DNA from: an uncultured Prevotella sp.
GTDB taxonomy: Bacteria > Bacteroidota > Bacteroidia > Bacteroidales > Bacteroidaceae
Assembly: GCA_946998205.1 (NCBI GenBank)
Contig: CAMPYJ010000019.1
Location: forward strand, 1-49,109
DNA: 49,109 bases
Reading direction: 5' to 3'
Below are positions 15,444-24,330 of this stretch, in pieces (within the stretch, counting starts at the first letter, position 1; each line of letters starts with the position of its first letter). A program made the position numbers and the translations under genes. The notes beneath the pieces were generated by a model. It saw only the letters and a program-made list of their open reading frames with translations. It had not been told where the DNA came from and searched no databases.

Positions 15444-16205
15444 ATGCAAATACTTCTTTCGTGCGCAAAGGATATGACGGACACCGCTGCCGCCACAGAC
15501 TTGAGCGCCACACAGCCCATCTTTCAGCGAGAAGCCGAGCAAACGGCCGTGCAACTCACGAGATACAGCGCCGACGAGCTGGCTGAAATGTTGCACGTTA
15601 ACCCACAATTGGCGGCGCTCAACAAACTGCGTTATGCTCATTTCTTAGATCCCGACCCTACTCTTCAAGCCGCATGGGCCTATCACGGCATCGCCTTCAA
15701 GAAGCTGGATGCCGCCACCATGACAGCCGAACAACTGCTTTATGCCGAGCGTCACCTATGGATAACCTCGTTTCTGTACGGATTGCTTCGCCCACTCAAT
15801 GGCATCAAAAACTACCGACTGGAAGGTAACGTGCGTCTGCCCGAATACGACGACCAAACGATGTTTGACTTTTGGAAACCGCGTCTGACAGACGTTCTCA
15901 TCCAGTCGGTTCTCGATGACGACGGAATCTTGCTGAACTTGGCGAGCGGGGAGATGAAGAATCTGTTCGACTGGAAGCGCATCCGAAAGGCCGTGCGCAT
16001 CATTGAACCGACCTTCAAGGTACGCAAAGGCGACAAACTGCGCACCATTGTGGTGTACGCCAAGATGTGTCGGGGAGCCTTGGCGCGCCATGTCATCGTG
16101 CAACAAGCGCACAACCTCGACGCACTTAAAGCGTTTGAATATGAAGGATTTGCATACGATGAGCAAGAGAGCAAAGGCGATCACTGGGTGTTCACCATGC
16201 TTTAA
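15444..16205 (+). CDS. yaaA: Peroxide stress protein YaaA
   Basis: 253 residues, close to the usual 250-260 of the YaaA/DUF328 family, which in E. coli lowers free iron during hydrogen peroxide stress and binds DNA. The family signature is clear: MQILLSCAKDM at the start, QILLNLASGEM-type segment (GILLNLASGEMKNLF), FLYGLLRPLNGIKNYRLEG, and KGDKLRTIVVYAKMCRGALARHVI near the end. Cytosolic, no signal peptide. Monocistronic by context: its own promoter lies just upstream, and parC follows after 133 bases with another promoter. The start is the only plausible ATG after the -7 box. Confidence 0.95.
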   Translation: MQILLSCAKDMTDTAAATDLSATQPIFQREAEQTAVQLTRYSADELAEMLHVNPQLAALNKLRYAHFLDPDPTLQAAWAYHGIAFKKLDAATMTAEQLLYAERHLWITSFLYGLLRPLNGIKNYRLEGNVRLPEYDDQTMFDFWKPRLTDVLIQSVLDDDGILLNLASGEMKNLFDWKRIRKAVRIIEPTFKVRKGDKLRTIVVYAKMCRGALARHVIVQQAHNLDALKAFEYEGFAYDEQESKGDHWVFTML

Positions 16206-16270
16206 CGCCAACTGTGGGTTTTTACATCTACCCTGTTGTGCTGACATTCCAGCAGCAAAGCGAACTGACT

Positions 16271-16302
16271 TTTGCACATATGGCTTATTTTTCTTACTTT
16301 TG
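16271..16302 (+). promoter_or_regulatory. Promoter of the parC unit
   Basis: TTTG (16271-16274), a 20-base spacer, TACTTTTG (16295-16302), then about 36 bases to the parC ATG at 16339. Good match to the Bacteroidetes promoter consensus. Confidence 0.65.
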
Positions 16303-16338
16303 CATATTGACTTTTCATCCTCTTTTTAATTCACGACA

Positions 16339-19074
16339 ATGAGCGATAAAACAACAGATATAGACAACCTGGAAACTGAAGACGACGAGTTGCAGACCGA
16401 CCAGCATTCTGATTACCAGCCAGCCGACCGATTTGACGCTTCGGCAGTACATCATTTGAGTGGGATGTACAAAAACTGGTTCTTGGATTATGCCTCGTAT
16501 GTCATACTGGAACGCGCGGTGCCACACATCGAAGATGGGCTGAAACCTGTGCAGCGGCGCATCCTGCACTCGATGAAGCGCATGGACGACGGGCGATACA
16601 ACAAGGTGGCAAACATCGTTGGCCACACCATGCAGTTCCATCCCCACGGCGATGCGTCCATCGGCGACGCTTTGGTACAGATGGGACAGAAAGACCTCTT
16701 AGTAGACACGCAAGGTAACTGGGGGAACATTCTCACGGGTGACCGCGCCGCCGCACCCCGATACATCGAAGCACGACTGTCGAAATTCGCGCTCGACGTG
16801 GTGTTCAATCCCAAAACCACCCATTGGCAACTGAGCTATGACGGGCGCAACAAGGAGCCCATCACACTGCCGGCAAAGTTTCCTTTGCTGTTGGCACAGG
16901 GTGCGGAAGGTATCGCCGTAGGACTGAGTTCGAAGATTCTGCCACACAACCTGAATGAGATTTGCGAGGCAGCGATACATTATCTCCGAGGCGAAAAGTT
17001 CCAACTGTATCCCGACTTCCCCACGGGTGGCAGCATTGACGTGGAGAAATACAACGACGGACAGCGGGGCGGAACGCTGAAGGTGAGGGCCAAGATTGAG
17101 AAACTGGACAACAAGACGCTGGTCATCAAGGAAATTCCGTTCAGCAAAACCACCACCACCCTTATCGACTCGATACTGAGAGCGATAGACAAAGGTAAGA
17201 TTAAGGCCAAGAAAGTGGACGACAACACGGCTGCGGAGGTGGAAATTCAGGTGCATCTGGCACCGGGGGTGAGCAGCGACAAGACCATCGATGCGCTGTA
17301 TGCTTTCTCCGATTGTGAAATCAACGTGTCACCCAACTGTTGCGTCATCGAAGACGACAAGCCTGGTTTTCTGACCATCAGTGACGTGCTGCGGCACAAT
17401 GTGGACAGCACCATGGGTTTGCTTCGCAAGGAATTGGAAATACGTAAGAACGAACTGCTGGAACAGTTGTTCTTCGCCTCGTTGGAGAAAATCTTCATCG
17501 AAGAGCGTATTTACAAAGACAAGAAATTTGAAGAGGCCAAGGATTTAGACACCGTGGTGGCTCATGTAGACAACAGGTTGGAGCCGTTCAAACCCAGTTT
17601 TATCCGCGAAGTGACCCGCGACGACATCTTGCGCCTGCTGGAAATCAAGATGAACCGCATCTTGAAGTTCAACAAAGACAAGGCCAACGACTTCATCGCA
17701 CGCACGCAAGCCGACATCAAGAACATCGACCACGACCTGGCTCACATGACGGACGTGACCATCCGTTGGTTCGAGTTCATCCGCGACAAGTACGGAAAGA
17801 ACCATCCCCGACTGACCGAGATCCGAAGTTTTGAAACCATCGAGGCCACCAAGGTAGTGGAGGCTAATGAGAAGCTGTACATTGACCGGCAGGAAGGATT
17901 CGTGGGAACCGGACTGAAAAAGAACGAGTTTGTGTGCAACTGCTCCGACATCGACGACATCATCATCTTCTACAAGAACGGCAAGTTCAAGGTCGTCAAG
18001 GTGGCCGACAAGATATTCGTGGGCAAGAACGTGATTCATGTGCAGGTGTTCAAGAAGAATGACAAACGCACCATATATAACGTAGTGTACCAAGATGGCA
18101 AGAAAGGTGCTTACTTCATCAAGCGTTTCAACGTGACCAGCATCACGCGAGACAGGGACTACGACCTGACACAGGGCAAGCCTGGGTCGAGAGTGATGTA
18201 TTTCACGGCCAACCCGAACGGTGAGGCTGAAACCATCAAGGTGACACTGGATCCCGATCCGAAGAAGAAAAAGCAGAACATCTTCTTGGAAAAAGACTTC
18301 TCTGAGATACTTATCAAGGGCAGAGGAGCCAAAGGCAACATCCTGACCAAGAAGGCTATTCACCGCATTGGCCTGAAGAGTCACGGACATAGTACGCTTG
18401 GCGGACGAAAAGTATGGTTCGACCCCGATGTCAACCGCATCAATTATGAAGAGCACGGACGGCTCTTGGGCGAGTTCAACGATGATGAATCGATATTGGT
18501 CGTGCTGACCAACGGTGACTTCTACATCACCAACTTTGACCCCAACAACCACTACGAGGACAACATCCAAGTGCTGGAGAAATGGGACGAGCACAAGGTG
18601 TGGAGTGCCGTGTTGTTCGATGCCGACAACCAAAACTATCCGTACTTGAAGCGATTCACGATGGAAGCGACCAAGAAAAAGCAGAACTACATCGGCGAGA
18701 ACCCAGACAGCAGGCTGGTCTTGCTCACCGACGCGGCCTACCCCAGGCTGCTGGTGACCTTCGGCGGAAACGACGCCACACGCCCAGCACAGGAAATAGA
18801 CGCGGAAGAGTTTATTGCCGTCAAGGGATTCAAGGCCAAAGGAAAGCGCATCACCACATGGGAAGTGGACAAGATTGAAGAACTGGAACCCACGCGTTTC
18901 CCCGAACCACCGGCTGACGAACGCGACAACGACCCGGATGAAGAGGGCGAAGGCCAAGAGGATGCTGATGCAAACGAAGAAAATCTCGACCCGGATGCAG
19001 GAAAGAGCCAACAGCAGGTGATTGACGAAATATCGGGACAACTCAACCTGTTCAGCGATGAAGACTTGGGATAA
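16339..19074 (+). CDS. parC: DNA topoisomerase IV subunit A
   Basis: 911 residues. Type IIA topoisomerase A subunit, which with ParE unlinks daughter chromosomes. The catalytic Tyr is Tyr142 in RAAAPRYIEARLS; the winged-helix region contains KPVQRRILHSM and HPHGDASIGDALVQ. Aligned with E. coli ParC, the position of Ser80 is Ala106 and that of Glu84 is Asp110. The C-terminal half is the six-bladed DNA-wrapping domain, followed by an acidic tail rich in Asp and Glu (about 865-911). Length and motifs fit ParC rather than GyrA of Bacteroidetes. parE is not adjacent. The stop codon overlaps the start of the DUF3316 gene by 17 bases, suggesting translational coupling to three downstream genes. Confidence 0.93.
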   Translation: MSDKTTDIDNLETEDDELQTDQHSDYQPADRFDASAVHHLSGMYKNWFLDYASYVILERAVPHIEDGLKPVQRRILHSMKRMDDGRYNKVANIVGHTMQFHPHGDASIGDALVQMGQKDLLVDTQGNWGNILTGDRAAAPRYIEARLSKFALDVVFNPKTTHWQLSYDGRNKEPITLPAKFPLLLAQGAEGIAVGLSSKILPHNLNEICEAAIHYLRGEKFQLYPDFPTGGSIDVEKYNDGQRGGTLKVRAKIEKLDNKTLVIKEIPFSKTTTTLIDSILRAIDKGKIKAKKVDDNTAAEVEIQVHLAPGVSSDKTIDALYAFSDCEINVSPNCCVIEDDKPGFLTISDVLRHNVDSTMGLLRKELEIRKNELLEQLFFASLEKIFIEERIYKDKKFEEAKDLDTVVAHVDNRLEPFKPSFIREVTRDDILRLLEIKMNRILKFNKDKANDFIARTQADIKNIDHDLAHMTDVTIRWFEFIRDKYGKNHPRLTEIRSFETIEATKVVEANEKLYIDRQEGFVGTGLKKNEFVCNCSDIDDIIIFYKNGKFKVVKVADKIFVGKNVIHVQVFKKNDKRTIYNVVYQDGKKGAYFIKRFNVTSITRDRDYDLTQGKPGSRVMYFTANPNGEAETIKVTLDPDPKKKKQNIFLEKDFSEILIKGRGAKGNILTKKAIHRIGLKSHGHSTLGGRKVWFDPDVNRINYEEHGRLLGEFNDDESILVVLTNGDFYITNFDPNNHYEDNIQVLEKWDEHKVWSAVLFDADNQNYPYLKRFTMEATKKKQNYIGENPDSRLVLLTDAAYPRLLVTFGGNDATRPAQEIDAEEFIAVKGFKAKGKRITTWEVDKIEELEPTRFPEPPADERDNDPDEEGEGQEDADANEENLDPDAGKSQQQVIDEISGQLNLFSDEDLG

Positions 19075-19897
19075 TCACAGGAAATCAACATGGCAGTGGG
19101 CGTGTATCGCACTAATGCTATGTTGGTCAACAGGCATGGCGGCACAAACAGATGCCACACCGTTGAACAAAACAACCACCAACGTCAAGATGATTGGCTG
19201 GGGCTGCGTGGACATGCTCGACACTTATCTATCTCCTGAACGCTATAAGGGATGGCAAATCAACTACCTATCGCATACCATGCACGAGCGCGAAGACCGT
19301 CGCATCAGCACTTTGAACGTGCACCAAGGCGGTTTTGCACACGCCGACAACAGGTCAGGCAACGCAAACGAAATGCAGGCGATGTACCATTTTGCATACG
19401 CCTGGCATTACAATTGGCACTTTTTGAACCGACGTTTGAACGTCAAGGCCGGTGGCATGCTCAACACACACCTCGGCATGTTGTACAATGCGCGCAACTC
19501 AAACAATCCCATGCAGGCGAAAGTGGGGCTGAACGTGGCTCCATCAGTCATGGCAAGCTACCGTTTCAGCATCAAGAACAAGCCGCTGACGGTGCGCTAC
19601 GAGGCTGACGCACCACTGTTGGGCGTAATGTTTTCGCCCAACTACGGTCAGTCATATTACGAGATTTTCTCAGAAGGCAATTACGATCACAACGTCGTTG
19701 TCACCCATCCAATCAACGCTCTCTCACTACGACAGATGCTCACACTCGACTTCTCATTATACAAAACCACGTTTAGGATAGGCTACTTGGGCAACTATCA
19801 GCAAGCCCATGTGAACCAATTGAAATACCACACCTATTCGCATGTGCTCGTATTGGGCATCGTGAAGAAGTTCACCTTAAACCATCTCCGCCCATGA
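19058..19897 (+). CDS. DUF3316 family exported protein
   Basis: 279 residues from ATG at 19058, inside the last codons of parC. An earlier in-frame start at 19022 would place coding sequence before the signal peptide, so it is less likely. The N-terminus has a basic stretch, the hydrophobic segment WACIALMLCWSTGMA and a signal peptidase I site near AAQ. The rest contains alternating aromatic/polar segments (AYAWHYNWHFLNRRLNVKAG, PLTVRYEADAPLLGVMFSP, FRIGYLGNYQQAHVNQLKYHTYSHVLVLG), suggesting a beta-barrel or beta-rich outer membrane/periplasmic protein. I recognise it as DUF3316, common next to S41 peptidases in Bacteroidales. Its last four bases overlap the next gene (ATGA type). Function unknown. 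Confidence 0.8.
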   Translation: MKTWDNHRKSTWQWACIALMLCWSTGMAAQTDATPLNKTTTNVKMIGWGCVDMLDTYLSPERYKGWQINYLSHTMHEREDRRISTLNVHQGGFAHADNRSGNANEMQAMYHFAYAWHYNWHFLNRRLNVKAGGMLNTHLGMLYNARNSNNPMQAKVGLNVAPSVMASYRFSIKNKPLTVRYEADAPLLGVMFSPNYGQSYYEIFSEGNYDHNVVVTHPINALSLRQMLTLDFSLYKTTFRIGYLGNYQQAHVNQLKYHTYSHVLVLGIVKKFTLNHLRP

Positions 19898-20967
19898 AAC
19901 AGTTGTTCTACCTATTGATGGCCTGTTTTTGTTTGACTGGCTGCGTCGATGAAGAGCAGTTGCCAAACTCTCCCCGGGGCAACATGGAAGCCTTGTGGCG
20001 CATCATTGACGAGCATTACTGCTTCTTTGAATACAAGGACATTGATTGGCAAGAGGTGTATCAGCGATATTCTAAGCAGATGGAAGATCGCATGGGGCCA
20101 GAGCAACAGTTTGAGGTGCTGTCGAACATGCTGGCCGAACTGAAGGATGGACACGTCAATCTTTACACCAGTTTTGACCACGGACGCTATTGGAAGTGGC
20201 ACGAGAACTACCCATCCAACTTCAGTGACACCCTGCTGAACAAATACCTCGGCACCGATTACCGCATCGCCACGGGCATGCGCTACCGCATGCTGGACGA
20301 CAACATCGGCTATATTTACCTGGCATCATTCGGCAACGGCATGGGTGCGGGCAACCTTGACAACGTGTTGTACCACCTGGCACCGTGCAATGGTCTCATC
20401 ATTGACATCCGCAACAACGGCGGGGGCATGCTGACATCGGCCGAACAGCTGGCCGCACGATTTACCAACAAAGAACTGCTGGTGGGCTACATGCAGCACA
20501 AGACGGGCAAAGGCCATCGGGATTTCTCCGAACTGCGGGAACAACGTCTCAAGCCGAGCAAAGGATTGAGATGGCAAAAGAAAGTGGTGGTGCTGACCAA
20601 CCGACAGGTGTTCAGTGCGGCCAACGAGTTTGTAAAATACATGAAGGCGTGTCCAAACGTCACGACCGTGGGCGACCGTACGGGCGGCGGAGCCGGACTA
20701 CCATTCTCCAGTGAGTTGCCTAACGGCTGGGGCGTTCGTTTCTCCGCCTGTCCCATGTACGATGTGAGCAAACAGAGTACGGAGTTTGGCATCGACCCGG
20801 ATTATCGCGTGGACATCTCCCATGAAGACTTTCTGCGAGGAAAAGACACCATCATCGAGTTCGCACGCCGCATTCTCAGCGCACACGACAAACAGACAAC
20901 AATAACGAGCCATGCCAAAGCCCACAAAGGGCAAATGGATCGTAACAATCCTATAACCGGACATTGA
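19894..20967 (+). CDS. S41 family peptidase lipoprotein
   Basis: 357 residues. Lipobox LTGC (Cys17) at the N-terminus, so probably a periplasm- or outer-membrane-anchored serine protease. The S41 (C-terminal processing/tricorn-like) catalytic domain is visible: LKDGHVNLYT, NIGYIYLASFGNG, CNGLIIDIRNNGGG, and the nucleophile Ser241 in VFSAANEFVKYM, followed by TTVGDRTGGGAGLPFS. No clear PDZ domain between the N-terminal helical region and the core, as in the short Bacteroidetes S41 lipoproteins. The start codon overlaps the DUF3316 stop by four bases and the next gene begins two bases after the stop, so the group is one transcript with parC. Substrate unknown. Confidence 0.9.
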   Translation: MKQLFYLLMACFCLTGCVDEEQLPNSPRGNMEALWRIIDEHYCFFEYKDIDWQEVYQRYSKQMEDRMGPEQQFEVLSNMLAELKDGHVNLYTSFDHGRYWKWHENYPSNFSDTLLNKYLGTDYRIATGMRYRMLDDNIGYIYLASFGNGMGAGNLDNVLYHLAPCNGLIIDIRNNGGGMLTSAEQLAARFTNKELLVGYMQHKTGKGHRDFSELREQRLKPSKGLRWQKKVVVLTNRQVFSAANEFVKYMKACPNVTTVGDRTGGGAGLPFSSELPNGWGVRFSACPMYDVSKQSTEFGIDPDYRVDISHEDFLRGKDTIIEFARRILSAHDKQTTITSHAKAHKGQMDRNNPITGH

Positions 20968-20969
20968 CA

Positions 20970-21257
20970 ATGAAACAAACCGTTAGCCGCATGAAACAAT
21001 GGCTGCAAGGTCTGTCTTTCCGAACGGGCGTGATAGTGCTTTGCATCTGCATCCCCTGTTACATTCTCTCTTTCGCCCAGATGCTGCTTCCCATCAGCCA
21101 AGCCTCCAAAGGAGCGTTGTGGGTGGTGTTCTTTGGATTGGCCAAAACCTTCCAATATGGTGGCCTTACGATTCTTGGAGTAGATGGCTACAAACGACTG
21201 AAGAACAAACTCGGTCATCACCATGAGAACGAAAAGCCACGAACGCCACAAGAATAA
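20970..21257 (+). CDS. Small inner-membrane protein, unknown function
   Basis: 95 residues from ATG at 20970 (a TTG at 20964 also opens the frame but overlaps the previous stop). Two hydrophobic segments, about VIVLCICIPCYILSFA and ALWVVFFGLAKTFQYGGLTILG, are separated by a short periplasmic loop; the C-terminal tail is basic and His-rich (KRLKNKLGHHHENEKPR), probably cytosolic. I do not recognise a family. It is last in the parC - DUF3316 - S41 - this gene cluster, with only two bases after the S41 stop, so it is almost certainly co-translated. It may assist the peptidase or DUF3316 protein at the membrane; that is inference from position only. Confidence 0.75.
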   Translation: MKQTVSRMKQWLQGLSFRTGVIVLCICIPCYILSFAQMLLPISQASKGALWVVFFGLAKTFQYGGLTILGVDGYKRLKNKLGHHHENEKPRTPQE

Positions 21258-21332
21258 GACCTGCACATGAAGGATATTTCGTTGGAAAGCAAAAAAACAG
21301 CTCAAAACAAACTAAAATAGAATATTATTCAT

Positions 21333-21340
21333 TACCTTTG
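21333..21340 (+). promoter_or_regulatory. -7 box of tRNA-Leu
   Basis: TACCTTTG ending 11 bases before the first base of the tRNA. Confidence 0.6.
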
Positions 21341-21351
21341 CATCCGCCCGA

Positions 21352-21436
21352 GCGCCCGTGGCGAAATTGGTAGACGCGCTAGACTTAGGATCTAGTGTTT
21401 TGCGACGTGTAGGTTCGAGTCCTATCGGGCGCACCA
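21352..21436 (+). tRNA. tRNA-Leu (anticodon UAG)
   Basis: Acceptor stem GCGCCCG (21352-21358) pairs with CGGGCGC (21426-21432), followed by A and an encoded CCA (21434-21436). D-arm TGGCGAAATTGGTAGACGCG; anticodon stem CTAGA/TCTAG with loop CTTAGGA, so anticodon TAG, decoding CUA and other CUN codons; a long variable arm (class II, as expected for Leu); T-arm GTAGGTTCGAGTCCTAT. 85 bases in total. Confidence 0.97.
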
Positions 21437-21437
21437 A

Positions 21438-21477
21438 AGAAATCCTAACCGCTTGAATGTATGCGGTTAGGATTTTT
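21438..21477 (+). terminator. Terminator of tRNA-Leu
   Basis: AAATCCTAACCGC, then a ten-base loop, then GCGGTTAGGATTTTT: a stem of about 13 bp followed by a T-run, directly after the tRNA. Confidence 0.85.
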
Positions 21478-21606
21478 CATTCACGCCTTTGACAACATGC
21501 TGTGAGAAAAGCCTCAACAGGTTCTTCACATTGCCCAGGTGTTCATGAAAAGCAAAATAGAAAGTTACAAAATAAAGTTTTTACGATTTTCAAATTAAGA
21601 CACAAC

Positions 21607-22512
21607 ATGAAAGGATTATCAAGAATTTACCCAACGCTGATGTTGGCATTGTTTACATGTGTCGCATTTGCGCAGACACACGTCGGTATGACCGTTAAAT
21701 TTCCCGCAGACATCGACGACCACCTCTATTGTTACCACGACTACCCTTATACAGGTAAGCCTCTTCAGGGTGCCGTCAAGTCGATAACGCTTGAGAGCGA
21801 AGATCAAAAAGCGGTGTACTCGTTTGACAAGGCCGGACGTTTGACAGGGCTGTCCGATTATTCCAGTGGTAAAGAAATGCAATATGAACACTACAAATAT
21901 GACAAGCAGGGACGGCCTGTCAAAAAGGAATACATGGCCAATGGCTATAAATGTTCAGCCATTCTCATACCCGACGAGTTCGGCAATCCGCTGGAAAGAA
22001 GATACAAGGAAGGCGGATACAAGGAAACAACGATATTCTCTTATGATTTTGCCAAGTGTCAGGTGACGGCCAAAGCAACTGACGGTGACTATGGAAAAGA
22101 ATGGACTTACTACTTTGACGAGAAGGGCAGGGTTATCCGCAGGGAGAAACCAGGGAAGAATTTGAGCAAGTCAGTTACCACCTATGCATACAACGATCAG
22201 GATCAGCTCGTGAAACAGACAGACCATTTCGTCAAGGATGGCTATTACAGCTATGAGGAAGAAACAACCGTCCAGACCATCAGCTACGACGAGCGAGGAT
22301 TTATCAGCAGAAAGGACAAGGCGACCTCATGGACCGTCCAAGACAAAGAAAAGGATGGGAAGCTAAAGTCAGAGGTTCGTAAGGGTGACAAAAAGAGTTT
22401 CGTGTTGTATTCAGATTATGAGCTTGATGGGCATGGTAATGCTGTGAAGAATACTATCAACCACAATGGCAAGAAGCCCGAAACGGTTGTCAGGAGCATC
22501 GTATATTATTGA
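21607..22512 (+). CDS. Secreted protein with YD/RHS-like repeats
   Basis: 301 residues from ATG at 21607. The open frame extends to 21502, but the first 35 codons look non-coding and the signal peptide begins MKGLSRIYPTLMLALFTCVAFAQ, cleaved after FAQ. The mature protein has a series of short repeats of the form Y-(S/K)-(F/Y)-D-x-x-G-R-(L/P/V), for example YSFDKAGRLTGL, YKYDKQGRPVKKEY, YYFDEKGRVIRRE, YAYNDQDQLVKQT and ISYDERGFISRKD. These resemble RHS/YD beta-hairpin repeats and the MORN-like repeats of Bacteroidetes surface proteins. Likely an exported beta-rich protein that binds glycans or other surface partners. Stands alone after tRNA-Leu and ends before a bidirectional terminator. Function unknown. 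Confidence 0.75.
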   Translation: MKGLSRIYPTLMLALFTCVAFAQTHVGMTVKFPADIDDHLYCYHDYPYTGKPLQGAVKSITLESEDQKAVYSFDKAGRLTGLSDYSSGKEMQYEHYKYDKQGRPVKKEYMANGYKCSAILIPDEFGNPLERRYKEGGYKETTIFSYDFAKCQVTAKATDGDYGKEWTYYFDEKGRVIRREKPGKNLSKSVTTYAYNDQDQLVKQTDHFVKDGYYSYEEETTVQTISYDERGFISRKDKATSWTVQDKEKDGKLKSEVRKGDKKSFVLYSDYELDGHGNAVKNTINHNGKKPETVVRSIVYY

Positions 22513-22597
22513 TAACGCCGTCTTTCATGGCGTTTGGAGGACAACAATGTGTCAACGGAAACCCCTCCCACTCGTCCACCTACACATATACAATCGC

Positions 22598-22636
22598 AAA
22601 AACCCGCAAGTCTGACAATTCTTACTTGCGGGTTTT
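22598..22636. terminator. Bidirectional terminator between convergent genes
   Basis: AAAACCCGCAAGT (22599-22611) pairs with ACTTGCGGGTTTT (22624-22636) across a 12-base loop. It ends the secreted-protein gene on the plus strand and the CvfB-like gene on the minus strand; the stop codon of the latter (22622-22624) lies inside the hairpin. Confidence 0.85.
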
Positions 22637-23545
22637 CTGTAGATAGATGCCATCTGGCTCAATGGATATGAGGTGGCGTTTGTACAGGTCGCCAATGGCC
22701 TTCTTGTAGTTTTTCTTGCTCACTTCGAAGCGACGCTTTATCTCTTCAGCGTCACTCTTGTCGCCCAAGTCGCAATAGCCGCCATGATCTTGCAGATAGC
22801 GCAACAGCGTTTCGGCGAAATCAGCAACCACCTTCTGCCCCGCAGGCTGCAACGTAACGTCTATTTTCCCGTCTTCGCGCACGTTGGCGATGTATCCTTT
22901 CATGCGGTCGCCGGTGTGAACCGCCTTGAATATTTGATTATCGTACACCAAACCCGCATGCTGGTTGTTGATGATGACCTTGAAGCCCAAGTCGGTTTTC
23001 TGCCAAATCAGCAGGTCGACCTCTTCACCCTGATGATAAGTTGGCCGGCTGTCAGATAAGAAATGCTCCACCTTGGCCGACGACACGATGCGGTAACTCT
23101 CCTCATCGAGATAGACGTAAACGATGTAACGCTCACCCAGCTCCATGCGCTTTTTCTGTTCTCGGAACGGACAGAACAAGTCCTTCATCAGTCCCCAGTT
23201 TAAGAATGCGCCATACTTGTTCACCCACGAGCATTCCAAATAGGCGAACTCGCCAACCCGAGCCAACGGTGTTTGCGTAGTGGCGACCAACCGTTCGTCT
23301 TGATCGAGATAGACGAACACCTCCAAAGGCTCACCTATTTTATAATGATCCGGCACATAACGTTTAGGAAGGAGTATCTCACCCTCTTCCCCTCCGTCCA
23401 GATAAAGACCGAAATCCAACTCTTTGACAACTGTCAGTCGGTTGCAGTCGCCCAACTTAATTATCGTGCGAGCCGATTCACTGGCCCGCTCCCGCTTCTC
23501 TTCCGACACATCCTTCCGCGGATGACCCGCATGCATGTTTTCCAT
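22622..23545 (-). CDS. S1-domain RNA-binding protein, CvfB/YitL family
   Basis: 307 residues from ATG at 23545. The frame is open to 23599, but that would overlap lolD, while AAGGAG sits seven bases before 23545. Tandem S1-type OB-fold segments are visible: LTVVKELDFGLYLDGGEEGEILLP, VGEFAYLECSWVNKYGAFLNWGLMKDLFCPF, and LLIWQKTDLGFKVIINNQHAGLVYDNQIF with GDRMKGYIANVREDGKIDVTLQP. The C-terminal part (DKSDAEEIKRRFEVSKKNYKKAIGDLYKRHLI) is the winged-helix domain of CvfB. In Staphylococcus CvfB binds RNA and affects virulence gene expression; the role in Bacteroidetes is not settled. Starts four bases after the lolD stop, so it is in an operon with it. Confidence 0.88.
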   Translation of the reverse strand: MENMHAGHPRKDVSEEKRERASESARTIIKLGDCNRLTVVKELDFGLYLDGGEEGEILLPKRYVPDHYKIGEPLEVFVYLDQDERLVATTQTPLARVGEFAYLECSWVNKYGAFLNWGLMKDLFCPFREQKKRMELGERYIVYVYLDEESYRIVSSAKVEHFLSDSRPTYHQGEEVDLLIWQKTDLGFKVIINNQHAGLVYDNQIFKAVHTGDRMKGYIANVREDGKIDVTLQPAGQKVVADFAETLLRYLQDHGGYCDLGDKSDAEEIKRRFEVSKKNYKKAIGDLYKRHLISIEPDGIYLQKTRK

Positions 23546-23549
23546 CTTG

Positions 23550-24242
23550 TCACTCCTTGTTATCCATAGGCTCAACGTCCGTTGCATGGGGTTCGGCAAG
23601 CCTGCCGTCTTTCATGTGAATGGTTCGATCGGTCAGGGCTGCCAGTCCCTCATCGTGGGTCACGATGACGAATGTTTGACCGAACTTATCCCGCAGGTCG
23701 AAGAACAGCTGATGCAGTTCGGCTTTGTTTTTAGAGTCGAGGCTTCCACTGGGTTCGTCGGCCAAAATCACCGCCGGATGGTTGACCAGCGCGCGCGCCA
23801 CGGCTACCCGTTGCTTCTCTCCGCCCGACAGTTGGTTGGGCTTGTGGTTGGCACGGTCAGTCAGCCCCATGAACCCCAGCAGCTCTTGCGCCCGCTTCTT
23901 AGCCTCCCCCTGACTCTTGCCAGCAATGTAAGCCGGAATCAAGACGTTCTCCAAAGCAGTGAACTCTGGCAGCAATTGATGGAACTGAAACACAAAACCG
24001 ATGTGACGGTTGCGAAAGTCGCTCAACTTATTCGATGACAAGCCATTGACCAGGATGTCATTCACCTTCACTTGCCCGTCATCAGGTCGGTCAAGTGTGC
24101 CGATGATTTGCAGCAACGTAGTCTTGCCAGCACCACTGGGTCCCACGATGCTGACCACCTCTCCCTTATCGATATGCAAATCGATGCCTTTCAACACCTG
24201 CAGGTTGCCGAACGACTTTGTAACACCTTGAATATCTATCAT
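23550..24242 (-). CDS. lolD: ABC transporter ATP-binding protein, LolD-like
   Basis: 230 residues. ATPase subunit with Walker A GPSGAGKTT (34-42), Q-loop FVFQ (83-86), signature LSGGE (138-142), Walker B VILADEP (158-164) and switch His in VTHDEG. The sequence pattern (VLKGIDLHIDKGEVVSIVG, IGTLDRPDDGQV, RNRHIGFVFQFHQLLPEFTALENV) is that of the LolD/MacB-type subfamily, which powers release of lipoproteins from the inner membrane or MacB-like mechanotransmission. The partner permease (LolC/E-like) is not adjacent in this window. First gene of a two-gene unit with the CvfB-like gene; own promoter upstream. The LolD identity is a family-level call. Confidence 0.85.
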   Translation of the reverse strand: MIDIQGVTKSFGNLQVLKGIDLHIDKGEVVSIVGPSGAGKTTLLQIIGTLDRPDDGQVKVNDILVNGLSSNKLSDFRNRHIGFVFQFHQLLPEFTALENVLIPAYIAGKSQGEAKKRAQELLGFMGLTDRANHKPNQLSGGEKQRVAVARALVNHPAVILADEPSGSLDSKNKAELHQLFFDLRDKFGQTFVIVTHDEGLAALTDRTIHMKDGRLAEPHATDVEPMDNKE

Positions 24243-24291
24243 AAAAAATAATTCTTTTCTGTTTGCATCACCCCATGAAGCCTGTTATTTG

Positions 24292-24299
24292 CAAAGATA
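24292..24299 (-). promoter_or_regulatory. -7 box of lolD
   Basis: TATCTTTG on the minus strand, with TTG 21 bases upstream (24321-24323), about 50 bases before the lolD start. Confidence 0.5.
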
Positions 24300-24330
24300 A
24301 ATAATAATTTCTGAAAAGCCCAACAGCCCC

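Noticed and set aside
17545..19041. 498-codon minus-strand frame
   Set aside because: Antisense of parC, which has full-length family motifs on the plus strand.
21502..21606. 35-codon N-terminal extension of the YD-repeat protein
   Set aside because: It begins in the sequence after the tRNA terminator and would put 35 unlikely residues ahead of a clear signal peptide starting at 21607.
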